From Methylocystis sp. KS32 (lineage in GTDB: Bacteria > Pseudomonadota > Alphaproteobacteria > Rhizobiales > Beijerinckiaceae), in the NCBI GenBank assembly GCA_002862095.1, contig PHSQ01000005.1, positions 152,501-216,500 on the forward strand: a stretch of 64,000 bases of DNA, in the 5' to 3' direction. Below the pieces are notes generated by a model that saw only the letters and a list, made by a program, of their open reading frames with translations, did no database searches and had not been told where the DNA came from. Position numbers and translations under genes: made by a program. This document shows, in pieces, positions 8,639 to 18,086 of this stretch (position 1 is its first letter; each line of letters starts with the position of its first letter).

Positions 8639-9376
8639 ATGTTCGATCTGACTGGAAAAACCGCGCTTGTCACCGGTTCGAGCGGCGGCATCGGGACCGA
8701 TATCGCTCGCGGATTGCACGCGGCGGGCGCGACCATCGCCTTATCTGGCACGCGACGCGACGCTCTTGATGCGCTGGCGTCGGAGTTTGGCGCGCGGGTT
8801 CATGTTTTCCCCTGTAATCTTTCGGACATGCAACAAACGGAAGCGCTTCTTCCGGCCGTCGAGGCGGCGATGGGCGGGCTCGATATTCTGGTGAATAACG
8901 CCGGCATCACCCGCGACAATTTGTTCATGCGCATGAAAGACGAGGAGTGGGACTCCGTCCTGAACGTGAACCTGACTTCGGTGTTTCGGCTTTCACGCGC
9001 GGTTTTGCGCGGAATGATGCGCCGGCGTTATGGTCGGATCATCAACATAACCTCCGTCGTCGGCGTCACTGGGAACCCTGGCCAGGGAAATTACGCGGCC
9101 GCGAAGGCGGGCATGATCGGCATGACCAAATCCCTGGCCGCGGAAGTGGCTTCCAGGGGAATTACCGCCAATTGCATCGCGCCTGGCTTCATTGAAAGCC
9201 CGATGACGGACGCGCTCAACGAGGCGCAAAGGACGCGAATTTTGAGTTCCGTTCCGGCGGGCCGGCTCGGTTCGGGGGCGGAGATCGCGGCAGCCGCCAT
9301 ATTTCTCGCAAGTGCGGAGGCAGCGTACATTACGGGCCAAACCTTGCACGTAAATGGCGGGATGGCGATGATTTAA
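8639..9376 (+). CDS. fabG: 3-oxoacyl-ACP reductase
   Basis: A 245-residue short-chain dehydrogenase/reductase of the FabG type. The NADPH-binding TGSSGGIG is at 12-19, NNAG at 86-89, and the catalytic set is Ser139, Tyr152 and Lys156 (GNYAAAKAGMIG). The C-terminus ends in YITGQTLHVNGGMAMI, typical of FabG. It reduces 3-oxoacyl-ACP to 3-hydroxyacyl-ACP. AAGGGGGG stands before ATG 8639. It lies between fabD and acpP. Confidence 0.96.
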   Translation: MFDLTGKTALVTGSSGGIGTDIARGLHAAGATIALSGTRRDALDALASEFGARVHVFPCNLSDMQQTEALLPAVEAAMGGLDILVNNAGITRDNLFMRMKDEEWDSVLNVNLTSVFRLSRAVLRGMMRRRYGRIINITSVVGVTGNPGQGNYAAAKAGMIGMTKSLAAEVASRGITANCIAPGFIESPMTDALNEAQRTRILSSVPAGRLGSGAEIAAAAIFLASAEAAYITGQTLHVNGGMAMI

Positions 9377-9688
9377 GTCCGTTTCCGGCACTTTTTTCAG
9401 ATCCTGTCGGCGCTGTGTGACGCTTGACCGCAGCCCTCTCGCCTTCAATGTTGAAGTGTGTTACCAGACCGGTCGCTGCCAAAGGGCGTCGGCTTTCGGC
9501 TGCTGGCATAAGCCAGCTTGGCACTCTTGCGTCGGTCCGCTATCGCCTGATAAGGCGATATTGCGACCCAAGATAACGGAAAGTGCGATCGACCTCGGCT
9601 CGTTATGGAGCCGCCGGCCGCTAAAGTTTTAAGGGGGCGGCCTGCGATTTGTTGTCGCGGGCGCAAAATCGAACGAGGATCAGAGCAA
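9377..9688 (+). promoter_or_regulatory. fabG-acpP intergenic region, probable acpP promoter
   Basis: A 312-bp gap upstream of the highly expressed acpP. It contains small palindromes, GCTGGCATAAGCCAGC and TATCGCCTGATAAGGCGATA, the second at about 9540-9560. No open frame is convincing. A strong acpP promoter is expected here, but I cannot place its boxes. Confidence 0.4.
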
Positions 9689-9928
9689 ATGAGCGATGTC
9701 GCCGAGCGCGTGAAGAAGATTGTCGTCGAACACCTCGGCGTCGAGCCGGAGAAGGTTGTCGACAAGGCGAATTTCATCGACGATCTGGGAGCTGACTCTC
9801 TCGACATTGTCGAACTGGTGATGGCCTTCGAGGAAGAGTTCGGCATCGAGATTCCCGACGATGCGGCCGAGACGATCTTGACCGTCGGCGACGCTGTGAA
9901 GTTTCTGGAGCAGGCGAAGGCCGCCTGA
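9689..9928 (+). CDS. acpP: Acyl carrier protein
   Basis: A 79-residue acidic protein. The phosphopantetheine attachment site is Ser37 in [13 protein letters not shown], and the sequence [20 protein letters not shown] is typical AcpP. The frame is open upstream to 9605, but ATG 9689 with GAACGAGGATCAGAG before it gives the family length. It carries growing acyl chains for FabD, FabG and FabF encoded around it. Confidence 0.97.
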   Translation: MSDVAERVKKIVVEHLGVEPEKVVDKANFIDDLGADSLDIVELVMAFEEEFGIEIPDDAAETILTVGDAVKFLEQAKAA

Positions 9929-9941
9929 TGGTGCTTTCGTT

Positions 9942-9979
9942 CAAGCGCGCGACGTGAGTTTCTTTCCGTCGTGCGCTTG
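9942..9979 (+). terminator. Strong hairpin after acpP
   Basis: CAAGCGCGCGACG (9942-9954) pairs with CGTCGTGCGCTTG (9967-9979), with one G-T wobble. There is no T run, so it may be an attenuating or mRNA-stabilising stem that raises acpP relative to fabF rather than a full terminator. Confidence 0.45.
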
Positions 9980-10023
9980 GCGGACGCTTTGAACATTGAA
10001 AACATCCCTTCCGAGAGTGAGCC

Positions 10024-11286
10024 ATGCGCAGGGTGGTGGTCACCGGTCTCGGCATTGTATCGCCGTTGGGCTGTGGCGTTGAAATAAACTGGAAACGATT
10101 GATCGCCGGGGAGTGCGGATTCAAACGCGTCGACAGCTTCGACGTTTCCGACCTCGCATGTCAGATCGCGGCCGTGGTGCCGAGGAGGTCCGGTGACCCG
10201 GGCGTTTTCAAGCCCGACGATTGGTTCGATCCCAAGGAGCAGCGTAAGGTCGACGATTTCATCGTCTACGCGGCCGCTGCGGCGACGCAGGCTCTTGCGG
10301 ACGCCGGCTGGAAAGCCGACACCCAGGAGAAACAGGAAACGACCGGAGTGCTGATCGGCTCCGGCATAGGCGGCCTCGGCGGCATTTACGAGACGTCCAT
10401 AACCTTGAAGGAAAAAGGGCCGCGGCGGGTTTCGCCTTTCTTCATCTCTGGACGCATCATCAATCTCGCCGCGGGTTATGTCTCGATCATGCATGGCCTG
10501 AAAGGGCCAAATCACGCGGTAGTGACGGCGTGTTCGACCGGCGCTCACGCCATTGGAGACGCCGCGCGTCTCGTCGCCTTGGGCGAAGCGGAAGTGATGG
10601 TCGCCGGCGGCGCGGAGTCGCCTGTGAATCGAATCGGCCTCGCCGGATTCGCCGCTTGTCGGGCGCTCTCGACAGGCTTCAACGATCGCCCGGAAGCAGG
10701 GTCGCGTCCTTACGACCGCGACAGGGACGGCTTCGTCATGGGAGAGGGCGCTGGCTGCGTGGTTCTGGAGTCGTATGAGCATGCAAAGGCGCGGGGAGCC
10801 CACATCTACGCCGAGATCGTCGGCTATGGAATGTCGGGCGACGCCTATCACATTACCGCGCCCGCGCCTGACGGCGACGGCGCCTTTCGTTGCATGAAGG
10901 CGGCGTTGAAGCGTGCGAATCTCTCGGTTTCCGACGTGGATTACGTCAACGCGCATGGCACATCGACCCCGCTTGGCGACGAAATCGAATTGAACGCCGT
11001 GCAGAGGCTGCTTGGCAACGAGAAGCCGAATTTATCGATGTCCTCGACCAAGTCCGCGATTGGACATCTGCTTGGCGCAGCAGGGGCGGTGGAGGCGATT
11101 TATTCCATCCTGGCCCTGCGGGATCAGGTGGCGCCGCCGACGCGCAATCTCGACAATCCGTCGGTTACGACGGAAATCGACCTCGTGCCGCATGTCGCGC
11201 GAAAGCGCAAAATAGATGTGGTGCTGTCCAACTCCTTCGGCTTTGGCGGCACCAACGCCTCTCTCGTCATGCGTCGAGTTGACTAA
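10024..11286 (+). CDS. fabF: 3-oxoacyl-ACP synthase II
   Basis: A 420-residue condensing enzyme (KAS II). The active-site Cys170 is in VVTACSTGAHAIG, and the catalytic histidines are His311 (VNAHGTSTPLGD) and His348 (STKSAIGHLLGAAG). The start MRRVVVTGLGIVSPLGCGVE is characteristic. It extends acyl-ACP by condensation with malonyl-ACP. It follows acpP by 95 bp and precedes mltG, the common alphaproteobacterial order. Confidence 0.96.
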   Translation: MRRVVVTGLGIVSPLGCGVEINWKRLIAGECGFKRVDSFDVSDLACQIAAVVPRRSGDPGVFKPDDWFDPKEQRKVDDFIVYAAAAATQALADAGWKADTQEKQETTGVLIGSGIGGLGGIYETSITLKEKGPRRVSPFFISGRIINLAAGYVSIMHGLKGPNHAVVTACSTGAHAIGDAARLVALGEAEVMVAGGAESPVNRIGLAGFAACRALSTGFNDRPEAGSRPYDRDRDGFVMGEGAGCVVLESYEHAKARGAHIYAEIVGYGMSGDAYHITAPAPDGDGAFRCMKAALKRANLSVSDVDYVNAHGTSTPLGDEIELNAVQRLLGNEKPNLSMSSTKSAIGHLLGAAGAVEAIYSILALRDQVAPPTRNLDNPSVTTEIDLVPHVARKRKIDVVLSNSFGFGGTNASLVMRRVD

Positions 11287-11649
11287 ACTCGGAGACTTCG
11301 CGCGCTTGCATGCGGGTCCAAGGACCCCATGCCGCAAGTTGCGTTTGTTCGGGGCGAAGGATTTGTCCACAAGGGATGGACAGAAAGAAGCAAGCCAATC
11401 TGGCGGCTATTCGTGTTTTCGCCACAATCAACGATAGTCTGACTCGCCAATCGGCGAACAAGGAGTATGCGTCGCGGTATGTTTGTCATGCTGGAACAGT
11501 CTTCCAAAGGACAGCGACGCGGCGGAAAATTATGGTTGGGGAACGATTCCCTCACAGCCGTAATGCTGGATCGGAAGACGTTCGCTTTCAGCTCTTCCCA
11601 CCTTGTTGCGTTGTGGGAAAGCCTTTGCCGGCAAGAAATGGCGTGACCC
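11287..11649. other. Gene-free spacer fabF-mltG with a large hairpin
   Basis: The 363 bp carry no convincing coding frame. Near the start, GCATGCGGGTCC and GGACCCCATGC (about 11307-11332), flanked by CTTGC/GCAAG, form a long stem that may end fabF transcription; no T run follows. The remainder is featureless to me. Confidence 0.4.
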
Positions 11650-13614
11650 ATGAACGATAGCGAAAACAGCGAAAAGCCAGTCGGCCCAGAGCAGGAGGCG
11701 TCCGTTCCGCCTGCTCACGAAGCGCAAGGTTCACAAGCTCTCGAAACCGGGGTTGGGCCGAGCGCCGCCGGCCAGCGAACCCCGACGAGCAGCGTGCCGA
11801 CACTTCTCGATCGGGGCCGCGCCGCGCTGTTTGGAGCAAAAAAACCCAAACCCGCTTCGCCGCCTCTACCCCCGCCCCGGAAAAAAAAGCGTCGCGACGG
11901 CACGCTATCCGCGATGAGCGGCTTCCTCAGCTTCGTTTTGCTGGCCCTGGTCGCGGGCGTGTTCGGTCTGATCTCGGCGCGGCATGTGCTCAACGAACCC
12001 GGCCCCTTGCACGCGGATAGAGTCGTGTATCTGCCGCCTCGCAGCGACGCGCCGGAAATGATCGCGCAACTCGAGCGAGAAGGCGTGATCGACAATCCGA
12101 CATTGATGAACATAACCCTCCTCGTCGAGGGCAAGATCGGCGCGCTGAAGCAGGGAGAATATCTCTTCAAGCAGAACATCAGCCTGCAGGAGGTCATGGA
12201 CGAGTTGATCGCGGGTCGCCAACTCCTGCATGCGATCACGATTCCGGAGGGCTTGACCAGCGAGCAAATCCTCCAGCGGCTGCGGGACAACGACGTGCTT
12301 GCCGGCGATATTATCGATACGCCCAAGGAGGGCGCTCTGCTGCCGGAGACATACAAGGTCGCGCGTGGGTATCCGCGCTCCAAGCTCATCGCCAAAATGC
12401 AAGAAGACCAGCGTAAGCTGGTGGATCAGATATGGGCGCGCCGTAGCCGCGATCTGCCAATTCGCACGCCCTTTGAACTTGTCACGCTGGCGTCTATCGT
12501 CGAGAAGGAAACCGGCAGGGCCGAGGAGCGGCCGCATGTCGCCGCCGTCTTTGTCAATCGCTTGCGGAAGGGAATGCGGCTTCAGTCCGATCCTACGATC
12601 GTTTACGGACTCGCTGGCGGCAAGGCGACGCTGGGCCGAGGCATCACGCGCTCCGAAATCGACAAATACACGCCTTACAACACCTACGCCATCGAGGGGT
12701 TGCCGCCTGGACCCATCGCCAATCCGGGGCGGGCCGCGCTTGAGGCCGCCGCCAATCCGGCGCGTTCCTCGGACCTCTATTTTGTCGCGGACGGCACAGG
12801 CGGACATGTGTTCTCGGAAACGCTGGAACAGCACAATCGCAACGTGCAGAAATGGCGTCAGATCGAGCGCGACACCAAGGACAAGTCCGCGCCGGACGCG
12901 GATCATCCCGCGCCGGGCGCGGCTCCTCCGCCCCCGCGGGATCAGCACGGAGAGGCTACGCCATCTGGTCGATTGATCGCCATAACCGAGAGGCGCGAGG
13001 ACTATTCGCCCGGTTGGCGCATGGCTGCGGATGACGGCGCCGCTCATCGGCTGGGCAAATTCGGTCCCGAGGCCGCTCTCATCGTCGTCGAGGCCTTCGA
13101 TGACCCGACATTTGGGGCCGCTCCACCGAGCCGGGCCATTCGTCCCGCGCGTCCGTTTTTCAGCCTGGCCGAGGCGCAGCCCAGAAATCTCTCGACATTC
13201 GATCCGACAGCTATTGCATCGGCCGCCCCAGCCGCGCCCCCCGACGCAGAGGAAGACGGCGCGGCCCCCGAAGGACCCGACGGAAAGCCGCTCGCCTATG
13301 GAGGGGAGGTCTCAAGCTATCCGGTTTCTCCGCGCGAGCGAGCGGAGCAGAAAGCGCGCGCGACGAAGCTGGGACTTGCCGCCGCATCCGACCAACTGCC
13401 CGATGGCGTGATCGGCGGGCGCGACGAATCCGCGGCCGCCTCGACGACGCCGATCATGGGGGGCGCTTCGATGGCTGGAACTCCCGATGGGGCGCAGCCG
13501 CGCCATCGTCGCAACATTGACGCCTCCGAGGGCACGGCGCTTGATCCTTTGCGCGACAGATCCTGGGATCTGAGTTCGGCGAAGACGGTTCCGGCAAGCG
13601 CTTCGCTGCGTTAG
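11650..13614 (+). CDS. mltG: Endolytic murein transglycosylase MltG with long C-terminal extension
   Basis: A 654-residue inner-membrane protein. A basic, proline-rich cytoplasmic segment (1-87) is followed by one transmembrane helix (about 88-110) and then the YceG/MltG domain to about 400. Active-site glutamates lie in ASIVEKETG (281-289), and NTYAIEGLPPGPIANPG is present. It cleaves nascent glycan strands and sets their length. The C-terminal 250 residues are proline/alanine-rich and probably disordered, longer than in E. coli but usual in this order. Its stop codon lies inside the first base triplet of a dispersed repeat. Confidence 0.93.
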   Translation: MNDSENSEKPVGPEQEASVPPAHEAQGSQALETGVGPSAAGQRTPTSSVPTLLDRGRAALFGAKKPKPASPPLPPPRKKKRRDGTLSAMSGFLSFVLLALVAGVFGLISARHVLNEPGPLHADRVVYLPPRSDAPEMIAQLEREGVIDNPTLMNITLLVEGKIGALKQGEYLFKQNISLQEVMDELIAGRQLLHAITIPEGLTSEQILQRLRDNDVLAGDIIDTPKEGALLPETYKVARGYPRSKLIAKMQEDQRKLVDQIWARRSRDLPIRTPFELVTLASIVEKETGRAEERPHVAAVFVNRLRKGMRLQSDPTIVYGLAGGKATLGRGITRSEIDKYTPYNTYAIEGLPPGPIANPGRAALEAAANPARSSDLYFVADGTGGHVFSETLEQHNRNVQKWRQIERDTKDKSAPDADHPAPGAAPPPPRDQHGEATPSGRLIAITERREDYSPGWRMAADDGAAHRLGKFGPEAALIVVEAFDDPTFGAAPPSRAIRPARPFFSLAEAQPRNLSTFDPTAIASAAPAAPPDAEEDGAAPEGPDGKPLAYGGEVSSYPVSPRERAEQKARATKLGLAAASDQLPDGVIGGRDESAAASTTPIMGGASMAGTPDGAQPRHRRNIDASEGTALDPLRDRSWDLSSAKTVPASASLR

Positions 13615-13726
13615 CGCTTTCCGACCAGACGGAAACGTCTGGTCGATAAGAGATCGCTCCAGTTTCAAAAAGCTGGAGCAAAATCTAATCGAAAAAGTCT
13701 ATCAATTTTTTCGGATTTTGCTCTAG
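13612..13726. repeat. Dispersed palindromic repeat, copy 1
   Basis: A roughly 115-bp unit starting TAGCGCTTTCCGACC. It has three nested inverted repeats: GACCAGACG/CGTCTGGTC, CTCCAG/CTGGAG and GAAAAAGT/TTTTTTC-like. Near-identical copies are at 17114-17229 and 30011-30124. It begins at the stop codon of mltG. Confidence 0.85.
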
Positions 13727-13733
13727 ATCTGGC

Positions 13734-13772
13734 CATGTTCCCAAAAAGTGGGAAGCGGTTTTTGGGAACATG
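13734..13772. repeat. Palindrome CATGTTCCCAAAAA...TTTTTGGGAACATG
   Basis: A 14-bp perfect inverted repeat around an 11-base centre, immediately after copy 1 of the dispersed repeat. It resembles the GAGCAT/ATGCTC palindromes common in Hyphomicrobiales intergenic regions. It is absent from the other two copies here. Confidence 0.7.
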
Positions 13773-13850
13773 CTCAATCAAATAGTTTTTGGGCGCGCTC
13801 CGATTTCGCGGAGCGCGGCGTGAATCGCGGGCAATAAAGGGGATCGGCGC

Positions 13851-14738
13851 ATGAAACTCGCCAGCATGACCGGCTTTGCTCGCGCGCATGGAGATTTGGG
13901 ACCCTGGCGTTTCTCCTGGGAACTGAAAACCGTCAATTCCAAGGGTCTCGATCTGCGGCTTCGCGTTCCTCCGGGCTTTGACGCGGTCGAGATCAAGGCT
14001 CGCGGCGTCATAGCCGCCAAAATCGCGCGCGGCGCCTGCTCCGCCGGTCTTTCGGCCAAGCGAAGCGATTCCGCTGGGCTCGCCCGGATCGACCGCGCCG
14101 CGCTGGACCGCCTGCTCGCCGCCCTGGACGACGTGCCGCTGCACGCCAATTTGCGACCGGCTTCGCTCGACGGACTGCTCTCGGTTCGCGGCATAGTCGA
14201 GGTTGTCGAACCAGAAGACAACGACGAGGAACGCGCGCGGCTCGAAGCGGCGGTCCTCGACCATCTCGACGGGGCGTTGGCGCGGTTGATCGAATCGCGC
14301 GAGGCCGAGGGTGAAGCGTTAAATATCGTTCTAAATAAAAGACTTGACCGCATCGCGTCGCTGACGGCGCAGGCCAATGACCTGCCAGCGCGGCAGCCCG
14401 AGGCTCTGCGCGCCCGTTTGCGCCAGCAGATCGCTCTCCTGTTGGAAAACGTCAACGCCTTCGATCCGCAGCGTTTGCATCAGGAGGCGGTTCTGATCGC
14501 GGTCAAGACCGATATCCGGGAAGAACTCGACCGGCTGGTCGCCCATGTCGCGAGCGCTCGCAAGCTGCTGGCGAGCGGGGGGCCGGTGGGGCGGCGGCTT
14601 GATTTCCTCGCGCAGGAGTTTTCCCGCGAGGCCAATACCTTGTGCGCCAAATCGAACGATCCGTCGCTCTCCGCCATTGGCCTCGAACTCAAGATCGAGG
14701 TCGAGCAATTGCGTGAACAAGTGCAAAATATCGAGTAG
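13851..14738 (+). CDS. YicC family endoribonuclease-like protein
   Basis: A 295-residue YicC protein. It opens with MKLASMTGFARAHGDLGPWR and ends with the DUF1732 region (DIREELDRLVAHVASARKLL; FLAQEFSREANTLCAKS; LKIEVEQLREQVQNIE). E. coli YicC is an RNase acting on RyhB and other RNAs; beyond that the role is loosely defined. AAAGGGGATCGG precedes the ATG. It is followed by gmk after 77 bp, as in many bacteria where yicC and gmk are linked. Confidence 0.93.
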   Translation: MKLASMTGFARAHGDLGPWRFSWELKTVNSKGLDLRLRVPPGFDAVEIKARGVIAAKIARGACSAGLSAKRSDSAGLARIDRAALDRLLAALDDVPLHANLRPASLDGLLSVRGIVEVVEPEDNDEERARLEAAVLDHLDGALARLIESREAEGEALNIVLNKRLDRIASLTAQANDLPARQPEALRARLRQQIALLLENVNAFDPQRLHQEAVLIAVKTDIREELDRLVAHVASARKLLASGGPVGRRLDFLAQEFSREANTLCAKSNDPSLSAIGLELKIEVEQLREQVQNIE

Positions 14739-14815
14739 GCGAGTAGTAAAGCAGGAGGCGCTGGTGCTAGAGCCTCAGGGGCCTAAATCTGGATATATTC
14801 GGACCCACGCCCCCC

Positions 14816-15460
14816 ATGCCTTCGCCTCAGACCGAACATCGCGGCATTGTCCTGATTCTCTCCTCGCCCTCCGGGGCCGGCAAGACGACGCTCACGCGGA
14901 TGTTGCTGCAGGATCGCAGCCTCGATCTCACACTTTCGATTTCGGTGACGACGCGACCGAGACGGTCCAGCGAAGTCGACGGCATTCACTATCGTTTCAT
15001 CACGCAGCGCCAGTTCGAGGCGATGCGCGACAGCAATGAATTACTGGAATGGGCCGAGGTCCACGGCAATTTCTACGGAACCCCGCGCGAACCGGTCGAG
15101 CAAATTCTGGCCCAGGGCCGGGACGCTTTGTTCGACATCGACTATCAGGGCACGCAGCAGGTTCGTGAGAAGATGTCGAAGGACACAGTAACCGTGTTCA
15201 TCCTGCCGCCATCCATGAAGGAGCTGCGCGCGCGGCTGGAGCGCCGGGCGGAGGATTCGCGCGAAGTGATTGAGCGGCGGCTGGAGAACGCCCGCAAGGA
15301 AATCGTCCGGTGGACCCAGTATGATTATGTGCTGGTGAACGACGATATTCAGGGGACTTTCGACGATTTGCTGGCGATCCTGCGGGCCGAGCGTCAGCGG
15401 CGCCCGCGCCGGGTCAAGAATATCGAGGCCTTCGTCCAGAAACTCCTGAACGAGCAATGA
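14816..15460 (+). CDS. gmk: Guanylate kinase
   Basis: A 214-residue kinase converting GMP to GDP with ATP. The P-loop SPSGAGKT is at 17-24, the GMP-binding region has SVTTRPRRSSEVDGIHYRFI, and GRDALFDIDYQGTQQVR is the Walker B-type stretch. Length and order are normal. It lies downstream of yicC. Confidence 0.96.
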   Translation: MPSPQTEHRGIVLILSSPSGAGKTTLTRMLLQDRSLDLTLSISVTTRPRRSSEVDGIHYRFITQRQFEAMRDSNELLEWAEVHGNFYGTPREPVEQILAQGRDALFDIDYQGTQQVREKMSKDTVTVFILPPSMKELRARLERRAEDSREVIERRLENARKEIVRWTQYDYVLVNDDIQGTFDDLLAILRAERQRRPRRVKNIEAFVQKLLNEQ

Positions 15461-15536
15461 CGCGCGCTCGTCTTCCCCGCCCTTTCGGCTATATAGTGCC
15501 GGTCTCGCCTGCTTTGGAGCTACGGAACATCCCGGA

Positions 15537-15839
15537 ATGTCCTTTCGCCGCGCACAACGCTTGATCGTCATCTCCGCCGCCGCGATGCTGCTCGCCTCGG
15601 CGCTGAGCGGTTGCGGGCGTAAAGGTCCGCTCGAACTGCCGCCCGATGTGCAGGCGGCGCGAGAGGCGCGCCGCGCGGAGCAACAGGCGTCCGCCGGCGC
15701 CAACGCCAAAAACGCGCCCGGCGGCCAGAAACAGAAACTCAGCGAGGAGGGCGCCAAGCCCAAGGCCCAACCAATGGAAGGCGATGTCGGCCATCGCCCG
15801 CCGCAAGCCTATCCTTTCTTCCTCGACCCTCTACTCTGA
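15537..15839 (+). CDS. lptM: Small LptM-like lipoprotein
   Basis: A 100-residue lipoprotein. The signal peptide ends in the lipobox LSGC with Cys26, directly followed by GRKGPLELPPD, the hallmark of the LptM (YifL) family. In E. coli LptM helps the LptD/E translocon mature by imitating LPS. The tail is proline/glutamine/alanine-rich. It stands 9 bp before lysA, the conserved lptM-lysA pairing, so the two are co-transcribed. Confidence 0.88.
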   Translation: MSFRRAQRLIVISAAAMLLASALSGCGRKGPLELPPDVQAAREARRAEQQASAGANAKNAPGGQKQKLSEEGAKPKAQPMEGDVGHRPPQAYPFFLDPLL

Positions 15840-15848
15840 GCGAAGCCC

Positions 15849-17153
15849 ATGCATTATTTCGATTACCGGAATGGCGTTCTCCACGCCGAGGACGTCGCCG
15901 CGCCCGTGCTGGCGGATGCGGTAGGGACCCCTTTTTATTGTTATTCGGCGGCGACCATTCGCAGGCATTTCACCGTATTCGCCAAGGCCTTCGAGGGGCT
16001 GGACGCGCTCGTCTGCTATGCGATGAAAGCCAACTCCAATCAGGCGGTTCTGACCCTTCTCGGAATGCTCGGAGCCGGGATGGACGTGGTCTCCGGCGGA
16101 GAACTCGCTCGCGCGCTCGCCGCTGGCGTATCGCCGAGAAAAATAACCTTCTCGGGCGTCGGCAAAACGAGAAAAGAAATAGAATCGGCGCTAAAGGCGG
16201 GGATTTTCTGTTTCAACGTCGAATCCGAGCCCGAACTGCAGGCGGTCTCCGCCGCCGCCGTTTCGCTCGGGCTCAAGGCGCCGGTCTCGCTGCGAGTGAA
16301 TCCCGACGTGGACGCGAAAACCCACGTCAAGATTTCAACCGGGCGCAAGGAGAACAAATTCGGGGTCCCCCTGTCGAACGCCCGGGGGATTTATGCCCGC
16401 GCTGCGGCTTTGCCGGGGCTGGAGGTCGTCGGCGTCGATATGCACATCGGCTCCCAACTCACTGATCTTTCGCCTTTCGACGAGGCCTTCAGCCTACTGG
16501 CGGAACTGGTGCGCGACCTGCGCGCGGAGGGGCACGACATCAAGCACGTCGATCTTGGCGGCGGCCTCGGCGTTCCCTATCACGATGGGCAGGATTCCGA
16601 CTCCTATCACCCCGAGCGCTATGCCGAGGTTGTTCGGCGGCATTTCGCCGGGCTCGGTTGCAAGCTGGTTTTCGAGCCGGGCCGGCTGATCGTCGGGAAC
16701 GCCGGCATCCTGGTGACCAAGGTGATTTACGTCAAACACGGCGAGGCGAAAAACTTCATCATCGTCGACGCCGGCATGAACGATCTTATCCGCCCGACGC
16801 TTTACGACGCTTTTCACGAGATCGCGCCGGTCGCGCAGCCGACGGCTGGCAAAAGACGAATCGTCGCGGACGTCGTGGGGCCGGTATGCGAAACCGGCGA
16901 CTATCTGGCCCTCGCCCGTCAAATGGCCGAACCGGCGCCGGGCGATTTGCTCGCGGTGCTCACCGCCGGGGCTTACGGCGCGGTGCAGTCGGGAACCTAT
17001 AATTCCCGCCCGCTCGTCCCGGAGGTTATGGTCGATGGCGATCGTTTCGCAATCATTCGCCCCCGCGAAAGCATCGATGAATTGATCGCACTGGACCATG
17101 TCCCCGACTGGCTTAGAGCGCCTTCCGACCGGACGGCATCGTCTGGTCGATAA
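15849..17153 (+). CDS. lysA: Diaminopimelate decarboxylase
   Basis: A 434-residue PLP enzyme of the alanine racemase-like fold III group. It converts meso-diaminopimelate to L-lysine. The PLP lysine is Lys60 in VCYAMKANSNQ, the glycine-rich phosphate site is in HVDLGGGLGVPY, and EPGRLIVGNAGI is present. The last 11 residues (APSDRTASSGR) and the TAA stop are encoded by copy 2 of the dispersed repeat, so the natural C-terminus has been replaced or extended by the repeat. Confidence 0.95.
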   Translation: MHYFDYRNGVLHAEDVAAPVLADAVGTPFYCYSAATIRRHFTVFAKAFEGLDALVCYAMKANSNQAVLTLLGMLGAGMDVVSGGELARALAAGVSPRKITFSGVGKTRKEIESALKAGIFCFNVESEPELQAVSAAAVSLGLKAPVSLRVNPDVDAKTHVKISTGRKENKFGVPLSNARGIYARAAALPGLEVVGVDMHIGSQLTDLSPFDEAFSLLAELVRDLRAEGHDIKHVDLGGGLGVPYHDGQDSDSYHPERYAEVVRRHFAGLGCKLVFEPGRLIVGNAGILVTKVIYVKHGEAKNFIIVDAGMNDLIRPTLYDAFHEIAPVAQPTAGKRRIVADVVGPVCETGDYLALARQMAEPAPGDLLAVLTAGAYGAVQSGTYNSRPLVPEVMVDGDRFAIIRPRESIDELIALDHVPDWLRAPSDRTASSGR

Positions 17154-17229
17154 GAAATCGCTCCAGATTCAAAAAGCTGGAGCAAAATCTAATCGAAAAA
17201 GTCTAACAACTTTTTCGGATTTTGCTCTG
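17114..17229. repeat. Dispersed palindromic repeat, copy 2
   Basis: The same unit as at 13612 and 30011, with a few substitutions (GACCGGACGGCATCGTCTGGTC in the first stem). It overlaps the last 40 bp of lysA. Confidence 0.85.
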
Positions 17230-17247
17230 GGCGCGGGTGAGCCGGCG

Positions 17248-18057
17248 TCACTTCCCCGTCGCCGCATCGATAAAGGCGGCGACGCGCGGATAAATGTCCG
17301 GCGCGGCGAGAACGAGGTGCTTTGCGTTCGGCGCGGCGACGAATTGCTTGGGCTCGGGGGCGAGTTCGAACAATCGCCGGGCCGAGTCGATCGGGATGAC
17401 CGTATCCGCCTCGCCATGCAGCATCAGGATCGGCATATGGACCGCGCCGATCGCGAGATCGGAGCGGAACTGGTCGCGCATCAGCAGGCCCACCGGAAAA
17501 ATCGGGTAACGTCCTTCGGCGACGTCGAGCGCCGAAAGATAGGGCGAGTCGAGCACGAGCGCCGCCGCCCCGTAACGCGAGGCCATGATCGTCGCGACGC
17601 CCGAGCCAAGCGATTCGCCCATGATCACGAGCCGGCGCCCAGTAAAACCTCGTTTCGTCGCCTCCGCGTAGGCGGCTTCGGCGTCGAGCAGAAGGCCCTC
17701 TTCGGTGGGTTCGCCGGTAGAGCCGCCATAGCCCCGGTAGGAAACGGCAAGAAGGCCATAGCCGCTCGAAGCGAGGAGTCGAAAGCGCTCTTTCCTGTCC
17801 GCGAGGATTCCGCCCTTGCCGTGGAAATAAAGGATCAGCGGTCGCCCGTCCTTGGGCGCCTCAAACCATGCCAGCAGAGTTTGTCCGTCTTCGGTGGTGA
17901 GACGCAGGGTCTGCGCGTCGGCGAGGCCGGCCTGCGCCGGGGTTACGATGGCCGCGCCGGGATTGTAGATCAGGCTGCGCTGGAATAGCGCGAGGCCGAG
18001 CGCGACAACAACATAAAGCGAGAGAAGCGCAGCCGCCGCGCTTTTCACAAATTTCAT
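17248..18057 (-). CDS. Membrane-anchored alpha/beta hydrolase
   Basis: A 269-residue serine hydrolase. An N-terminal hydrophobic anchor (about 5-25) is followed by LYFHGKGG (oxyanion), the nucleophile elbow GESLG with Ser149, an acid in GEADTVIP and a late His in NAKHLVL. It resembles the BEM46/ABHD13-type family, where the substrate is unknown. It faces the same way as truA and starts 29 bp after it, so it may be the last gene of the def-fmt-truA operon. Confidence 0.85.
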   Translation of the reverse strand: MKFVKSAAAALLSLYVVVALGLALFQRSLIYNPGAAIVTPAQAGLADAQTLRLTTEDGQTLLAWFEAPKDGRPLILYFHGKGGILADRKERFRLLASSGYGLLAVSYRGYGGSTGEPTEEGLLLDAEAAYAEATKRGFTGRRLVIMGESLGSGVATIMASRYGAAALVLDSPYLSALDVAEGRYPIFPVGLLMRDQFRSDLAIGAVHMPILMLHGEADTVIPIDSARRLFELAPEPKQFVAAPNAKHLVLAAPDIYPRVAAFIDAATGK

Positions 18058-18086
18058 GAGGAAGCGCTCCCAAAAGCCGCTTTTTT

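Noticed and set aside
9445-10956. A 503-codon antisense frame over acpP and fabF
   Set aside because: Both sense genes are unmistakable and the antisense product has no domain or ribosome binding site.
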